Source of the DNA: Candidatus Dependentiae bacterium
GTDB taxonomy: Bacteria; Babelota; Babeliae; Babelales; JACPOV01
DNA: 64,000 bases
Direction: 5' to 3'
NCBI GenBank assembly: GCA_016191325.1
Contig: JACPOV010000008.1
Span: 1,160,351 to 1,224,350, forward strand
Position 1 is the first letter of the stretch, and every line of letters begins with the position of its first letter. Shown here in pieces: positions 27,499-35,382 of the stretch. The notes beneath the pieces are model-generated. The model did not search any database. It was given only the letters and a program-made list of their open reading frames with translations, and was not told the DNA's origin. Position numbers and translations under genes: made by a program.

Positions 27499-29466
27499 AT
27501 GTTTGCACAGGTACGTTTACTCAATGGATTTCACGAATCGTTATGGTACGAAGTACCGCATGAGTTAAAAGAGCTCACCGTTGGTATGATTGTAAGCGTT
27601 CCATTGCGTGCGCGTGTGCTGCCTGCATTGATTCAAAAGATTTCGAGCACGCGGCCGAATGTTTCTTGGCAATTACGCTCAATCGAAGGGATTGAAAAAG
27701 TTCCTGAAGATGTGCATTATCAAAAATTTATTAATCAACTTGCGGATTACTATCAACTTTCGCCTCTCTATTTTGCGCAACGTTTACGTTCGTTTTTAAC
27801 GCAAAAAGAGCATGAAATTGAATTAGCGGTAGCTAATTCAAACCTGCCAGAAGCGAAAATAGTAACATTGACCGATGAGCAGGAGTATGCAGTGAATCAA
27901 GTAACAAAAAAGATTGATGGGCAATCGTACTCACCATTTTTACTTCATGGATTAACAGGATCTGGAAAAACGGAAGTATATAAAAAAGCGCTGCAGCACG
28001 CGATTAACAATAAAAAGTCAGCGCTGGTTTTATTACCAGAAGTTTCATTGGCAGTACAATTTACGCAGCTTTTTCGCGTAGCGATGCCCGAGTGCACGAT
28101 TTTTGGATTTCACAGCGCAGTGGGTATAAAAGAAAAGCGAGCGTTATGGCAAGCGCTTGTGCAGGGTGCGCCGCTCATTATTATCGGAGTGCATTTGCCC
28201 GTAATGCTGCCGATTAAAAATTTAGGCATAATTGTTGTTGATGAAGAACATGAAGTTGGTTATCAAGAAAAAAAACATCCGCGTATTAACAGCAAAGAAG
28301 CAGCTCTCGTGCGTGCACAAACCGCATGTATTCCTATAATTCTGGGGTCGGCCACCCCTTCAATCTCTTCGCTGTACGCTGTGCAGCAAAAAGGCTGGCA
28401 ACTTCTTGAATTAAAAAATAGATATGCGGGATCTCTTCCTCGCATTGAAGTGGTTCAATTTGATAAAAATAAAAAAAGGCCAAATTTTTGGGTAAGCAAA
28501 GAGCTCTTTAATGCAATAACCGATAGACTTTTGAAAAAAGAGCAGACGATTTTATTTTTAAATCGACGCGGGCATAGTTTTTTCGTGCAATGCACAAAAT
28601 GCGGCGAGATTGAGCGATGTACACACTGCTCAGTTACCCTTACGCTGCACGATCATGAACAATTATTATGCCATTATTGTGGCTTGAAAAAGCAAATGCC
28701 TCCAGCGTGTGTAGGATGTGGTGCCGATAAAACCTCTTTTTTGAAAAAAGGGATCGGTACGCAACAGCTCGTTTCTGTTATTCAATCTCTTTTTCCATCG
28801 GCGCATATTGAACGGGCCGACGTTGATGCCACCGTGAATAAAAAAAAGTGGCAGCAAACATTAAAATCGTTTCACGATGGGGCGATCGATATTTTGATAG
28901 GGACGCAGACGATCACTAAAGGGTATCATTTTCCAAAGGTGACCCTGGTTGGCGTTATTTGGGCCGATTTGAATTTACATTTTCCTATGTTTAACGCTGC
29001 AGAAACAACGCTACAGCAATTAATTCAAGTGGCGGGCAGGGCAGGCAGAGCGAGCCATGATAGTTTAGTTATTGTGCAAACCATGAGCGAGCATCCGATC
29101 TTTTCGTTTCTGAATGAAACCGATTATATAAAATTTTATGAAACCGAAATGATAACGCGCCAAGAAATCGAATATCCGCCTTATGCGCGCTTTGTAGAGA
29201 TTGAACTTAAGCATACGGATGAAGCAATTGTGGAACGAGAAGCACAGCAACTTGTGCAACAACTTAATGCCAAATCACAATCAACTTCTTTAGCTGTGCG
29301 CGTTTTGGGCCCAGCGCGGCCATTGGTTCATAAAGTGAATAATTTATGTAGCAGAAAAATGTATTGCAAGGCATCAACAATGCTTGCAATACAGCGTCTT
29401 TTTCAATCAATTGATGAAAATAGCTATCAAAGCAGTATCTATTTTACTCCGCATCCGTTGAGTTAA
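27499..29466 (+). CDS. priA: Primosomal protein N' (replication restart helicase PriA)
   Basis: A superfamily 2 3'-5' helicase that reloads the replisome at stalled forks. The 655-residue length is on the short side (often ~730). It has an N-terminal DNA-binding domain, Walker A GLTGSGKTEVY (about 151), the DEEH box (VDEEHEVGYQ), and GSATPS. Eight zinc-binding Cys (CTKCGEIERCTHCS, CHYCG, CVGCG) and GTQTITKGYHFP with QVAGRAGRAS follow. All motifs look intact. Its 3' end overlaps a convergent pseudogene by 23 bases. The preceding 254 bases are AT-rich with no gene. Confidence 0.96.
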   Translation: MFAQVRLLNGFHESLWYEVPHELKELTVGMIVSVPLRARVLPALIQKISSTRPNVSWQLRSIEGIEKVPEDVHYQKFINQLADYYQLSPLYFAQRLRSFLTQKEHEIELAVANSNLPEAKIVTLTDEQEYAVNQVTKKIDGQSYSPFLLHGLTGSGKTEVYKKALQHAINNKKSALVLLPEVSLAVQFTQLFRVAMPECTIFGFHSAVGIKEKRALWQALVQGAPLIIIGVHLPVMLPIKNLGIIVVDEEHEVGYQEKKHPRINSKEAALVRAQTACIPIILGSATPSISSLYAVQQKGWQLLELKNRYAGSLPRIEVVQFDKNKKRPNFWVSKELFNAITDRLLKKEQTILFLNRRGHSFFVQCTKCGEIERCTHCSVTLTLHDHEQLLCHYCGLKKQMPPACVGCGADKTSFLKKGIGTQQLVSVIQSLFPSAHIERADVDATVNKKKWQQTLKSFHDGAIDILIGTQTITKGYHFPKVTLVGVIWADLNLHFPMFNAAETTLQQLIQVAGRAGRASHDSLVIVQTMSEHPIFSFLNETDYIKFYETEMITRQEIEYPPYARFVEIELKHTDEAIVEREAQQLVQQLNAKSQSTSLAVRVLGPARPLVHKVNNLCSRKMYCKASTMLAIQRLFQSIDENSYQSSIYFTPHPLS

Positions 29467-29811
29467 TTTTATCAAGAGCAAATGCTGCGTTTGCTAGCGT
29501 TGTGGTAACGCTCCCGTTTTTAATAGTTTTAGATCCATCGGCGCCTAAATCGATAAGTATAAGACAGGCTTGATGAGAAAAATTACTTCGCGAATCGAAC
29601 GATTCAATTGTTGATTTCAATAACTTCGTGGCTTGTTCGTTAGAAAGATGCATCGAGTTTGGCGTCCGTAAAACATTGAGCCACATTTGGGGATTATTTC
29701 TTTCTGAAGCGGTCGCTAATTCTTTGGTTAAATCCTGTACATCCATTCCATATGCGGCATTATTAAAACGAGCAATAAAAATAAAAGCGGGAAAGTCGTA
29801 GTTGGTTTCAT
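29444..29811 (-). pseudogene. Secreted small protein with apparent frameshift
   Basis: From the ATG at 29811 the first frame encodes a good signal peptide (FPLLFLLLVLI) but stops after 27 codons. The adjacent frame continues from NNAAYG into MDVQDL and 100 further codons, ending at 29444. A single-base loss in a T run near 29765-29785 would explain this. The restored protein has the Gly-Met-Asp junction of other secreted proteins here and is paralogous to the next gene upstream (shared ATKLL and LI-D/E-LGA). It is either a real recent pseudogene or an assembly indel. Confidence 0.65.
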
Positions 29812-29870
29812 GGTACTCAATGAATAAAAGAGTTTAGCAATAGTTGCGTCATTAGCAGTTCATGCGAAGA

Positions 29871-30227
29871 TTATTGTGCATCGGAAGGTTGTGCTGGTGG
29901 CGTTTTTTGTGCTCCGAGCTCAATAAGTTTTTGTTGGATTGAGGAAGTGCCATTGATTCCATCTAATTTGTGTAAAAGCTTCGTTGCATGATTTGCAGAT
30001 ATATCACCTTTTTGTACATATTGAATCATCTTGTACATCGATTTTACATTCTTGTTAGTAAAACATTTAGATAAAAATTCATAAGTTTCTTCTTCGTTAG
30101 GTTTTTTGCAATCTTCTGATTCTGAAGCGATTTCTTTGTTGTTTCTCTTAGCGTCCATACCGTTTATGCAAAAGGAAGTGACGAGCAAAAAAATAACATG
30201 AATTTTAATAGGCGATTTTATCTTCAT
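29871..30227 (-). CDS. Small secreted protein, ATKLL family (unknown)
   Basis: A 118-residue protein. The signal peptide is IHVIFLLVTSFCING, followed by MDAK. The helical mature part contains HATKLLHKLD and LIELGAQK, matching the frameshifted neighbour at 29444. The start is ATG 30227; an in-frame GTG at 30239 overlaps the stop of orn. It is probably translated with orn, since it lies immediately downstream on the same strand. A Pro-rich tail ends it. Function unknown. Confidence 0.7.
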   Translation of the reverse strand: MKIKSPIKIHVIFLLVTSFCINGMDAKRNNKEIASESEDCKKPNEEETYEFLSKCFTNKNVKSMYKMIQYVQKGDISANHATKLLHKLDGINGTSSIQQKLIELGAQKTPPAQPSDAQ

Positions 30228-30238
30228 TTTTACTACCA

Positions 30239-30805
30239 CTAAAGAGATGGAATAAAAAAGTGGGTGCGATAATGTTGTAACTCTTTTATTGATTGCTCAA
30301 TATCTTCCAGAGCTCGATGATTATCAGCTTTTTGAAAATTAATTTTTTCATTTGCTGGGTACCAACGTTTGATTACTTCTTTGATTGATGAAACATCAAT
30401 TAAGCGATAATTAAAATAATTGAGAAGTATTGGCATGTATTTTTGCAAAAATATGCGATCTTGCCATACGGAATTGCCGGCTAAGCGTGCACTATTTGGT
30501 TTGCAGAAAAGTTTTACAAATTCGAGCGTTTCTGCTTCAGCTTGTTCGGTTGTAATAGTGGATTCTTGACTCGCGCGCGTTAATCCTGAAACGCCGTGTG
30601 TTTTTTTGCACCATTCGTTCATATGATCAAGAATCGAATCGGGCTGATGAATTACAAGATGGGGACCGTGTGCAATTAAATTGAGATTACCATCGGTGAT
30701 AATTGTCGCAATTTCAAGAATAACATCGTATTCGATTTCCAATCCTGTCATTTCCAAATCGATCCAGACTAAATAATCATCTCTTTTTGTGATAGCTTTA
30801 TTCAT
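30239..30805 (-). CDS. orn: Oligoribonuclease
   Basis: A DEDDh 3'-5' exonuclease that degrades 2-5-nucleotide RNAs (nanoRNA) left by other RNases. Motifs are WIDLEMTGL (Exo I, D and E), NSVWQDRIFL (Exo II) and DNHRALEDI (Exo III with His). The length of about 188 residues is normal. The ATG at 30805 is preferred; a TTG at 30838 would add eleven residues, and neither has a clear ribosome-binding site. Essential in several bacteria lacking NrnA. Confidence 0.95.
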   Translation of the reverse strand: MNKAITKRDDYLVWIDLEMTGLEIEYDVILEIATIITDGNLNLIAHGPHLVIHQPDSILDHMNEWCKKTHGVSGLTRASQESTITTEQAEAETLEFVKLFCKPNSARLAGNSVWQDRIFLQKYMPILLNYFNYRLIDVSSIKEVIKRWYPANEKINFQKADNHRALEDIEQSIKELQHYRTHFFIPSL

Positions 30806-30913
30806 AGGTTTTTTCGATTGCTTACGAATGGTGTTCAACTATAGCCATTCTCGTTATACACTAATTAATATACTCATACTATCGAAAACGAGCGGATAAG
30901 GGCAAGGAGTTTT

Positions 30914-33151
30914 ATGGATAAAATACGTATTGGCGTGCTTATGGGGGGCAAATCGCTCGAACGCGAAGTTTCATTCAACTCGGGGCGCACCGTTTGCGAT
31001 CATCTTGATACATTCAATTTCGAAGTTGTTCCGCTTTATCAGAATATTACAGGTAAACTTTTTATTTTGCCGCTGCGTTTTTTGCATCGTGGTAAAACAA
31101 CCGATTTTGAGCATCGGCTTGATGCGGAAGCGCAAGCGGTCAGCTGGGACGATCTTAAAAACTTTGTTGATGCAGTATATATAGCGCAGCATGGGCGCTA
31201 TGCAGAAGATGGCACCATGCAGGGATTTCTTGAAGTACTTGGCATCCCATACGTTGGCAGCAAAGTTTTTGCAAGTGCTTTGGGGATGGATAAAATCATG
31301 CAAAAAAAAATACTCAATGCGAGCGGGGTTATGGTTCCGCGCTGCGTAGCGATAAGCGCGCATGAGCTACATCAAAAATTAGATGTACAAACTCTTCTTT
31401 CTGATATGGAAAAAGAAAAAATAATTTTCCCTTGCGTTGTAAAGCCGGCTAAAGAAGGTTCGAGCTTTGGTATTACCGTAGTACATTCTCCCGATGATTT
31501 GCTTGCGGCTATAAAAAAAGCGGCTCATTGCGACAACGGATTGATCCAATCTGTTATTATCGATGAAAAAATAACTGGTATGGAATTTACTACTATTATT
31601 ATTACCGATAATGATGGCAATCTTGTTCCACTTTCTGTAACTGAGGTGGTGCCAAACCCTGCGCTCGAATATTTTGATTATGAACAAAAATATATGCCTG
31701 GAAAATCGGTGCTTTTTACACCTGCGCGTTGTACGCAAGAAGTTTTGGAAAAAATCCAAGAAGCGTGCTGCAAAGTAATGCGTGTGCTCGAATTTAAAAA
31801 CAGCGCACGTATCGATGGAATTTTAGCGCCCGATGGTTCCATCTTTATTATTGATCCAAATACTTTTAGCGGTGCGAGCCCTTCAAGTTTTATGTTTAAA
31901 CAAGCCGCGGAACGCAATATGAGCCACACGCAGCTTATTAATCATTTAATTGAAACTGAGCTACGTGCATATGGTAAACTAAGTAAGAGAGCCGATCTTG
32001 AAAAACGAATGGGAAAAATGGAAGGCGATTCAAAAAAGAGTTCTGAAAAAAAAATACGGGTTGCTGTTTTAATGGGAGGGGCATCTAATGAAAAAGAAAT
32101 TTCCCTTGAATCTGGCCGAAACGTATTTTATAAATTATCGCCGCATAACTATGATGCAATTCCTGTTTTTGTAAATCATCAGCTAGAGCTTTTTATTCTT
32201 GATCAAAAACTTTTGGTTTCAAGTTCAACTGGCGAGATAGAAAAAAATGTAGACCGTGCGCAAAAAATTTCTTGGGCGTCATTGCCCGAGCATGCAGATT
32301 TTGTATTTATCGGGCTGCATGGCGGCGCAGGAGAAAATGGCTCCGTTCAGGGAACGCTTGAAATGTTGGGACTTCCGTATAATGGTTCTTCAGTTCTTGC
32401 CAGTGCGTTGTGCATGGATAAGTGGAAAACGAATTCGTTCTTACGATCAGAGGGATTTGAAGTACCTCGCGGTTTGCTGCTTGAAAAAACTTCATGGGAA
32501 AATGATCAAAAGCGCATAAAAAAAGATCTCGCTGAGCAGGTCGGCGCATTTCCGTATATTGTAAAGCCGCATGATGATGGTTGCAGCGTTATGGTTAGCA
32601 AAGTGAATAACGATGATGAACTTGAGCGAGCAATGCAAACAATTTTTAATCAAGGCAAAACTGCAGCGCTCATTGAAGAATTAGTTGTCGGGATGGAATT
32701 GACCGTTGGTGTGCTTGGTAATCATGAACCTCAAGCATTGCCACCAAGCCAAGCGGTAGTTGCCGGATCAATTTTATCAATAGAGGAAAAATTTTTACCC
32801 GGAGCTGGAGAAAATCAAACTCCTGCATTACTGCCAAAAGCGACATTAGAATATGTTCAGCGCGTTATAGAAAAAGTTTTTTCTGCAGTTGGTTGTAGAG
32901 GATATGCGCGCATTGATTGTTTTTATCAAACGGCCGAGCAGAGCGCAACGGGAAAAGAGCGAGTGGTTATTTTAGAAATTAATACGCTGCCTGGCCTGAC
33001 GCCGGCCACATGTATTTTTCATCAAGCGGCGGAACTTGGCATGAGGCCGATGGATTTTATTAATCAAATTGTTCAGCTCGGCTTGCAAGCTCATGAAGAA
33101 CAATTTGTCGGTGTTTTGGAAAAAACATTAGAAAGTGCAACGGCAAAATAA
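30914..33151 (+). CDS. ddl: Tandem D-alanine--D-alanine ligase (two fused modules)
   Basis: Ligates two D-Ala for peptidoglycan. A single 745-residue protein contains two complete ATP-grasp Ddl copies, about 1-365 and 378-745, joined by a Lys/Glu-rich linker. Copy 1 has GGKSLEREVS, KPAKEGSSFGI, EYFDYEQKYMPG and SARIDG, but its metal-ligand segment reads IIDPNTFSG (usually E-x-N-T-x-P-G). Copy 2 has GGASNEKEIS and the normal ILEINTLPGLTP, but lacks the Y-x-x-K-Y lid, reading SIEEKFLPG. Each copy therefore departs at a different active-site element. GCAAGGAG precedes the ATG. Confidence 0.93.
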   Translation: MDKIRIGVLMGGKSLEREVSFNSGRTVCDHLDTFNFEVVPLYQNITGKLFILPLRFLHRGKTTDFEHRLDAEAQAVSWDDLKNFVDAVYIAQHGRYAEDGTMQGFLEVLGIPYVGSKVFASALGMDKIMQKKILNASGVMVPRCVAISAHELHQKLDVQTLLSDMEKEKIIFPCVVKPAKEGSSFGITVVHSPDDLLAAIKKAAHCDNGLIQSVIIDEKITGMEFTTIIITDNDGNLVPLSVTEVVPNPALEYFDYEQKYMPGKSVLFTPARCTQEVLEKIQEACCKVMRVLEFKNSARIDGILAPDGSIFIIDPNTFSGASPSSFMFKQAAERNMSHTQLINHLIETELRAYGKLSKRADLEKRMGKMEGDSKKSSEKKIRVAVLMGGASNEKEISLESGRNVFYKLSPHNYDAIPVFVNHQLELFILDQKLLVSSSTGEIEKNVDRAQKISWASLPEHADFVFIGLHGGAGENGSVQGTLEMLGLPYNGSSVLASALCMDKWKTNSFLRSEGFEVPRGLLLEKTSWENDQKRIKKDLAEQVGAFPYIVKPHDDGCSVMVSKVNNDDELERAMQTIFNQGKTAALIEELVVGMELTVGVLGNHEPQALPPSQAVVAGSILSIEEKFLPGAGENQTPALLPKATLEYVQRVIEKVFSAVGCRGYARIDCFYQTAEQSATGKERVVILEINTLPGLTPATCIFHQAAELGMRPMDFINQIVQLGLQAHEEQFVGVLEKTLESATAK

Positions 33152-33166
33152 TAAAAGGAAGTAATT

Positions 33167-33418
33167 ATGAAAGATGTATTAGTAGGTTTTTTATTCGTGT
33201 GTTGTGTTCAATTGCAATGCACGGAGCCATTAAAAAGTTGGCAGCAACGATTTGCGCAATTTATTATATCTAAAGATCGTTTCGCACAAGTGCAAAATAA
33301 ACCGGAAGAACTATCTGCGGGCAAATCGCGCGAAAATAATGCTGTACCAAAAAGATCTAAGAGAAAAACAATCAACGACAGATTGGTAGAGATTGCTGTA
33401 AGTTCTTGTTTTGACTAA
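33167..33418 (+). CDS. Small exported basic protein (unknown)
   Basis: An 83-residue protein. The signal peptide is VGFLFVCCVQLQC, followed by TEP; a Cys at the junction could be a lipobox (VQLQC), but the match is poor. The rest is basic and low in features (KRSKRKT). AAAAGGAAG precedes the ATG, 15 bases after the ddl fusion, so it is probably the last gene of that transcript. A strong terminator follows. Confidence 0.6.
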   Translation: MKDVLVGFLFVCCVQLQCTEPLKSWQQRFAQFIISKDRFAQVQNKPEELSAGKSRENNAVPKRSKRKTINDRLVEIAVSSCFD

Positions 33419-33446
33419 AAAAAGCCCCGATAAATTCGGGGCTTTA
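33417..33446 (+). terminator. Terminator after ddl transcript (likely bidirectional)
   Basis: An AAAGCCCCG / CGGGGCTTT stem with a seven-base loop, A run before and T after, between convergent genes. Confidence 0.85.
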
Positions 33447-33462
33447 ATCGTTCTTTTTTTCT

Positions 33463-33792
33463 TTAATCTAAGCCACCCAAGCCTACTTTTTCAGGATTGC
33501 GTGCCGCATATACTAAGCCGATGCTAGCGGCGCCAAGCGTAGCTCCAGGAAGTTTTTGAAAAATAGCTTGCTTTGTGCTGGTAGCGGGTGGGCAATTTTT
33601 CAAACACGGCCATGCACCACCAAATTTCCAAAATGAGTATACGCTTGCCATTCCGCATAATGCGCTGGCACCATAAAGCCAGGTCGAAGCTTTTTTATAG
33701 AATGGTTTTGCGTTATTGTTATTCTCAACTGCGTTTGAATTTTGCATTGCAATACCGCACATTGCTGCTAAAACTAATGCTTTAAATTTCAT
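33463..33792 (-). CDS. Small membrane protein (unknown)
   Basis: A 109-residue protein. N-terminal signal (ALVLAAMCGIAMQNSNA, then VENNN), a hydrophobic segment near 38-55 (WLYGASALCGMASVYSF), two Cys around a Pro-rich turn, and a second weakly hydrophobic stretch (GATLGAASIGLVYAA). TAGGAG lies before the ATG. No relatives recognised. Probably an inner-membrane or envelope component. Confidence 0.6.
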   Translation of the reverse strand: MKFKALVLAAMCGIAMQNSNAVENNNNAKPFYKKASTWLYGASALCGMASVYSFWKFGGAWPCLKNCPPATSTKQAIFQKLPGATLGAASIGLVYAARNPEKVGLGGLD

Positions 33793-33923
33793 AGAGTCTC
33801 CTACTTAAAAGAATACAATTTAGTCTATTGCGCGAACGAACCTAACAAAAGTTGCCGTAAATGAAAAGATATACAAAAAAAGAGGAAAGTTTTTGTGCAA
33901 TTTTTATCTGAGCAGATAAAAAA

Positions 33924-34307
33924 TTAATTGTCATTTGGTTGGAAAGCGTTTTCGATGTAATCGATTTTAAATTTTTCGCCTACTTGATGCACAAGTGCTA
34001 TATCGAAGCGAAGTATGTAATCACGTAGTTTGTTTTCAAGAATATATGAATGCGCAGTTATAATAATTTTTCGCTGCTTTGAAGGAACAATAATTTCTGA
34101 AAGGGCAAAATAATTTGAGGTGCGCGTTTTAACTTCAACAAATACAATCAAATCTTTTTTTTGAGCGATGATATCTATTTCGCCACCCTTTTTTCTAAAA
34201 TTGCGCGCAACTATTGTATAATTATTTGATAAAAGGTGCTGAACAGCGGCATCTTCACCAAGCTGCCCAATTATTTTTCTTGAATTTTGCTCAGAATCGA
34301 TGAACAT
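33924..34307 (-). CDS. YraN family (UPF0102) nuclease-like protein
   Basis: About 127 residues with the PD-(D/E)xK-type core typical of UPF0102: GQLGEDAAVQHL, NFRKKGGEIDIIA and IVFVEVKTR. The family is widespread and its role (suspected DNA processing) is not settled. The ATG at 34307 overlaps the end of the upstream bamD-like gene by 17 bases, so translation is probably coupled; an upstream TTG (34373) would overlap more and gives a non-conserved N-terminus. Confidence 0.9.
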   Translation of the reverse strand: MFIDSEQNSRKIIGQLGEDAAVQHLLSNNYTIVARNFRKKGGEIDIIAQKKDLIVFVEVKTRTSNYFALSEIIVPSKQRKIIITAHSYILENKLRDYILRFDIALVHQVGEKFKIDYIENAFQPNDN

Positions 34308-35172
34308 AATCAGGTTTTTTTTGCGTATTGGAAACGAGCAGGGTTGGCGAGTATCCTGGGAATTTTGATTCAAGAAGTAACGTTTTCTCTTTGAGAAGTT
34401 CTGTATTGCCTTGCAAATGTGCTAAATAAGCTTCCAACTCAAGACACTGTGCATCAAAACGCCCTGTTGGTACAAACGTCTTTTGAATATTTTTCAGCCG
34501 TGCTTCAGCCGCTTTAATATTATGCTGTTTTGCATAAAAGTTGAAAATGCCTTTTTCATGCTCGAAAAGATCGTTATAGCACGTAGTTTGAATTTTTTTC
34601 ACTTCATCGCGGAACGCCTGCTCCAACGATTCTTGTTCTAGATACGCGGTTATCATATCGAGCGTTTTTGTGGTTCTCGTTTGATCGTGCGGGGGTACAA
34701 GTTGAGCATAGAAATTGCAAAGTATTTTTTTATATTCCGCATAATCGCGATCTTTGCTGCCAGGATATAATTTTACATATTCGCGATAGTAACGCGCCGC
34801 CTCTTTCATCTTGCCATCATCAAAATAAATGTCCGCTCGTTCTAGGCGAAGTTGCTGCACTTCTTGTTGGTCGGTGCTCATGATAATAAGTTGATCTATG
34901 ATTTTTTGTCGATCCGATTCGTATCCGCGAGCATAATCGATCGCAAGCCGAATGCGTAATTCCTCGACGTTCAAATCTTTAACGAGTTTATGCTGAATTT
35001 CTTTCTCTCTCTTTGTTTCATCTTGATTTTTTGGGGAAGCATAAGAGACACAGATTTCTTTTTTTGTGCGCGGCTCTTTAAGAATCAACTTTTTTCTATG
35101 ATTCAATCTGCAAGAAGAGAGCGATAAAACCATTATCAGAATGGCAACGGCATACGAATAAATACGATTCAT
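34291..35172 (-). CDS. bamD: Outer-membrane assembly lipoprotein, BamD-like
   Basis: BamD is the essential lipoprotein of the BAM complex that inserts outer-membrane beta-barrels. The 293-residue protein has a lipoprotein signal (MVLSLSSC lipobox, Cys near 21), then TPR-type helices with the family's hallmark stretch YREYVKLYPGSKDRDYAEY and YKKILCNFYAQ. The start is uncertain between ATG 35172 and 35178; no strong Shine-Dalgarno precedes either. It heads a minus-strand pair with yraN. Its presence supports a true outer membrane. Confidence 0.82.
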   Translation of the reverse strand: MNRIYSYAVAILIMVLSLSSCRLNHRKKLILKEPRTKKEICVSYASPKNQDETKREKEIQHKLVKDLNVEELRIRLAIDYARGYESDRQKIIDQLIIMSTDQQEVQQLRLERADIYFDDGKMKEAARYYREYVKLYPGSKDRDYAEYKKILCNFYAQLVPPHDQTRTTKTLDMITAYLEQESLEQAFRDEVKKIQTTCYNDLFEHEKGIFNFYAKQHNIKAAEARLKNIQKTFVPTGRFDAQCLELEAYLAHLQGNTELLKEKTLLLESKFPGYSPTLLVSNTQKKPDYVHRF

Positions 35173-35382
35173 GAGCATGGTAGATGTCTTGAGAAACATG
35201 TTTTAATCAAAATATATCACTTCTAACCCTATCAAAAAAGATGGGTATCGGCAAACGAATCTGAAGCGGCCAGCGTACCCTACTATTTGGCGATAAAAGT
35301 CTATGAAGGGTATAGTAACTGTGTTATGTTGAAACGGTATAGTACCTTCTAACGGTAAAAATAACGTATTTTAAGGCGCACT

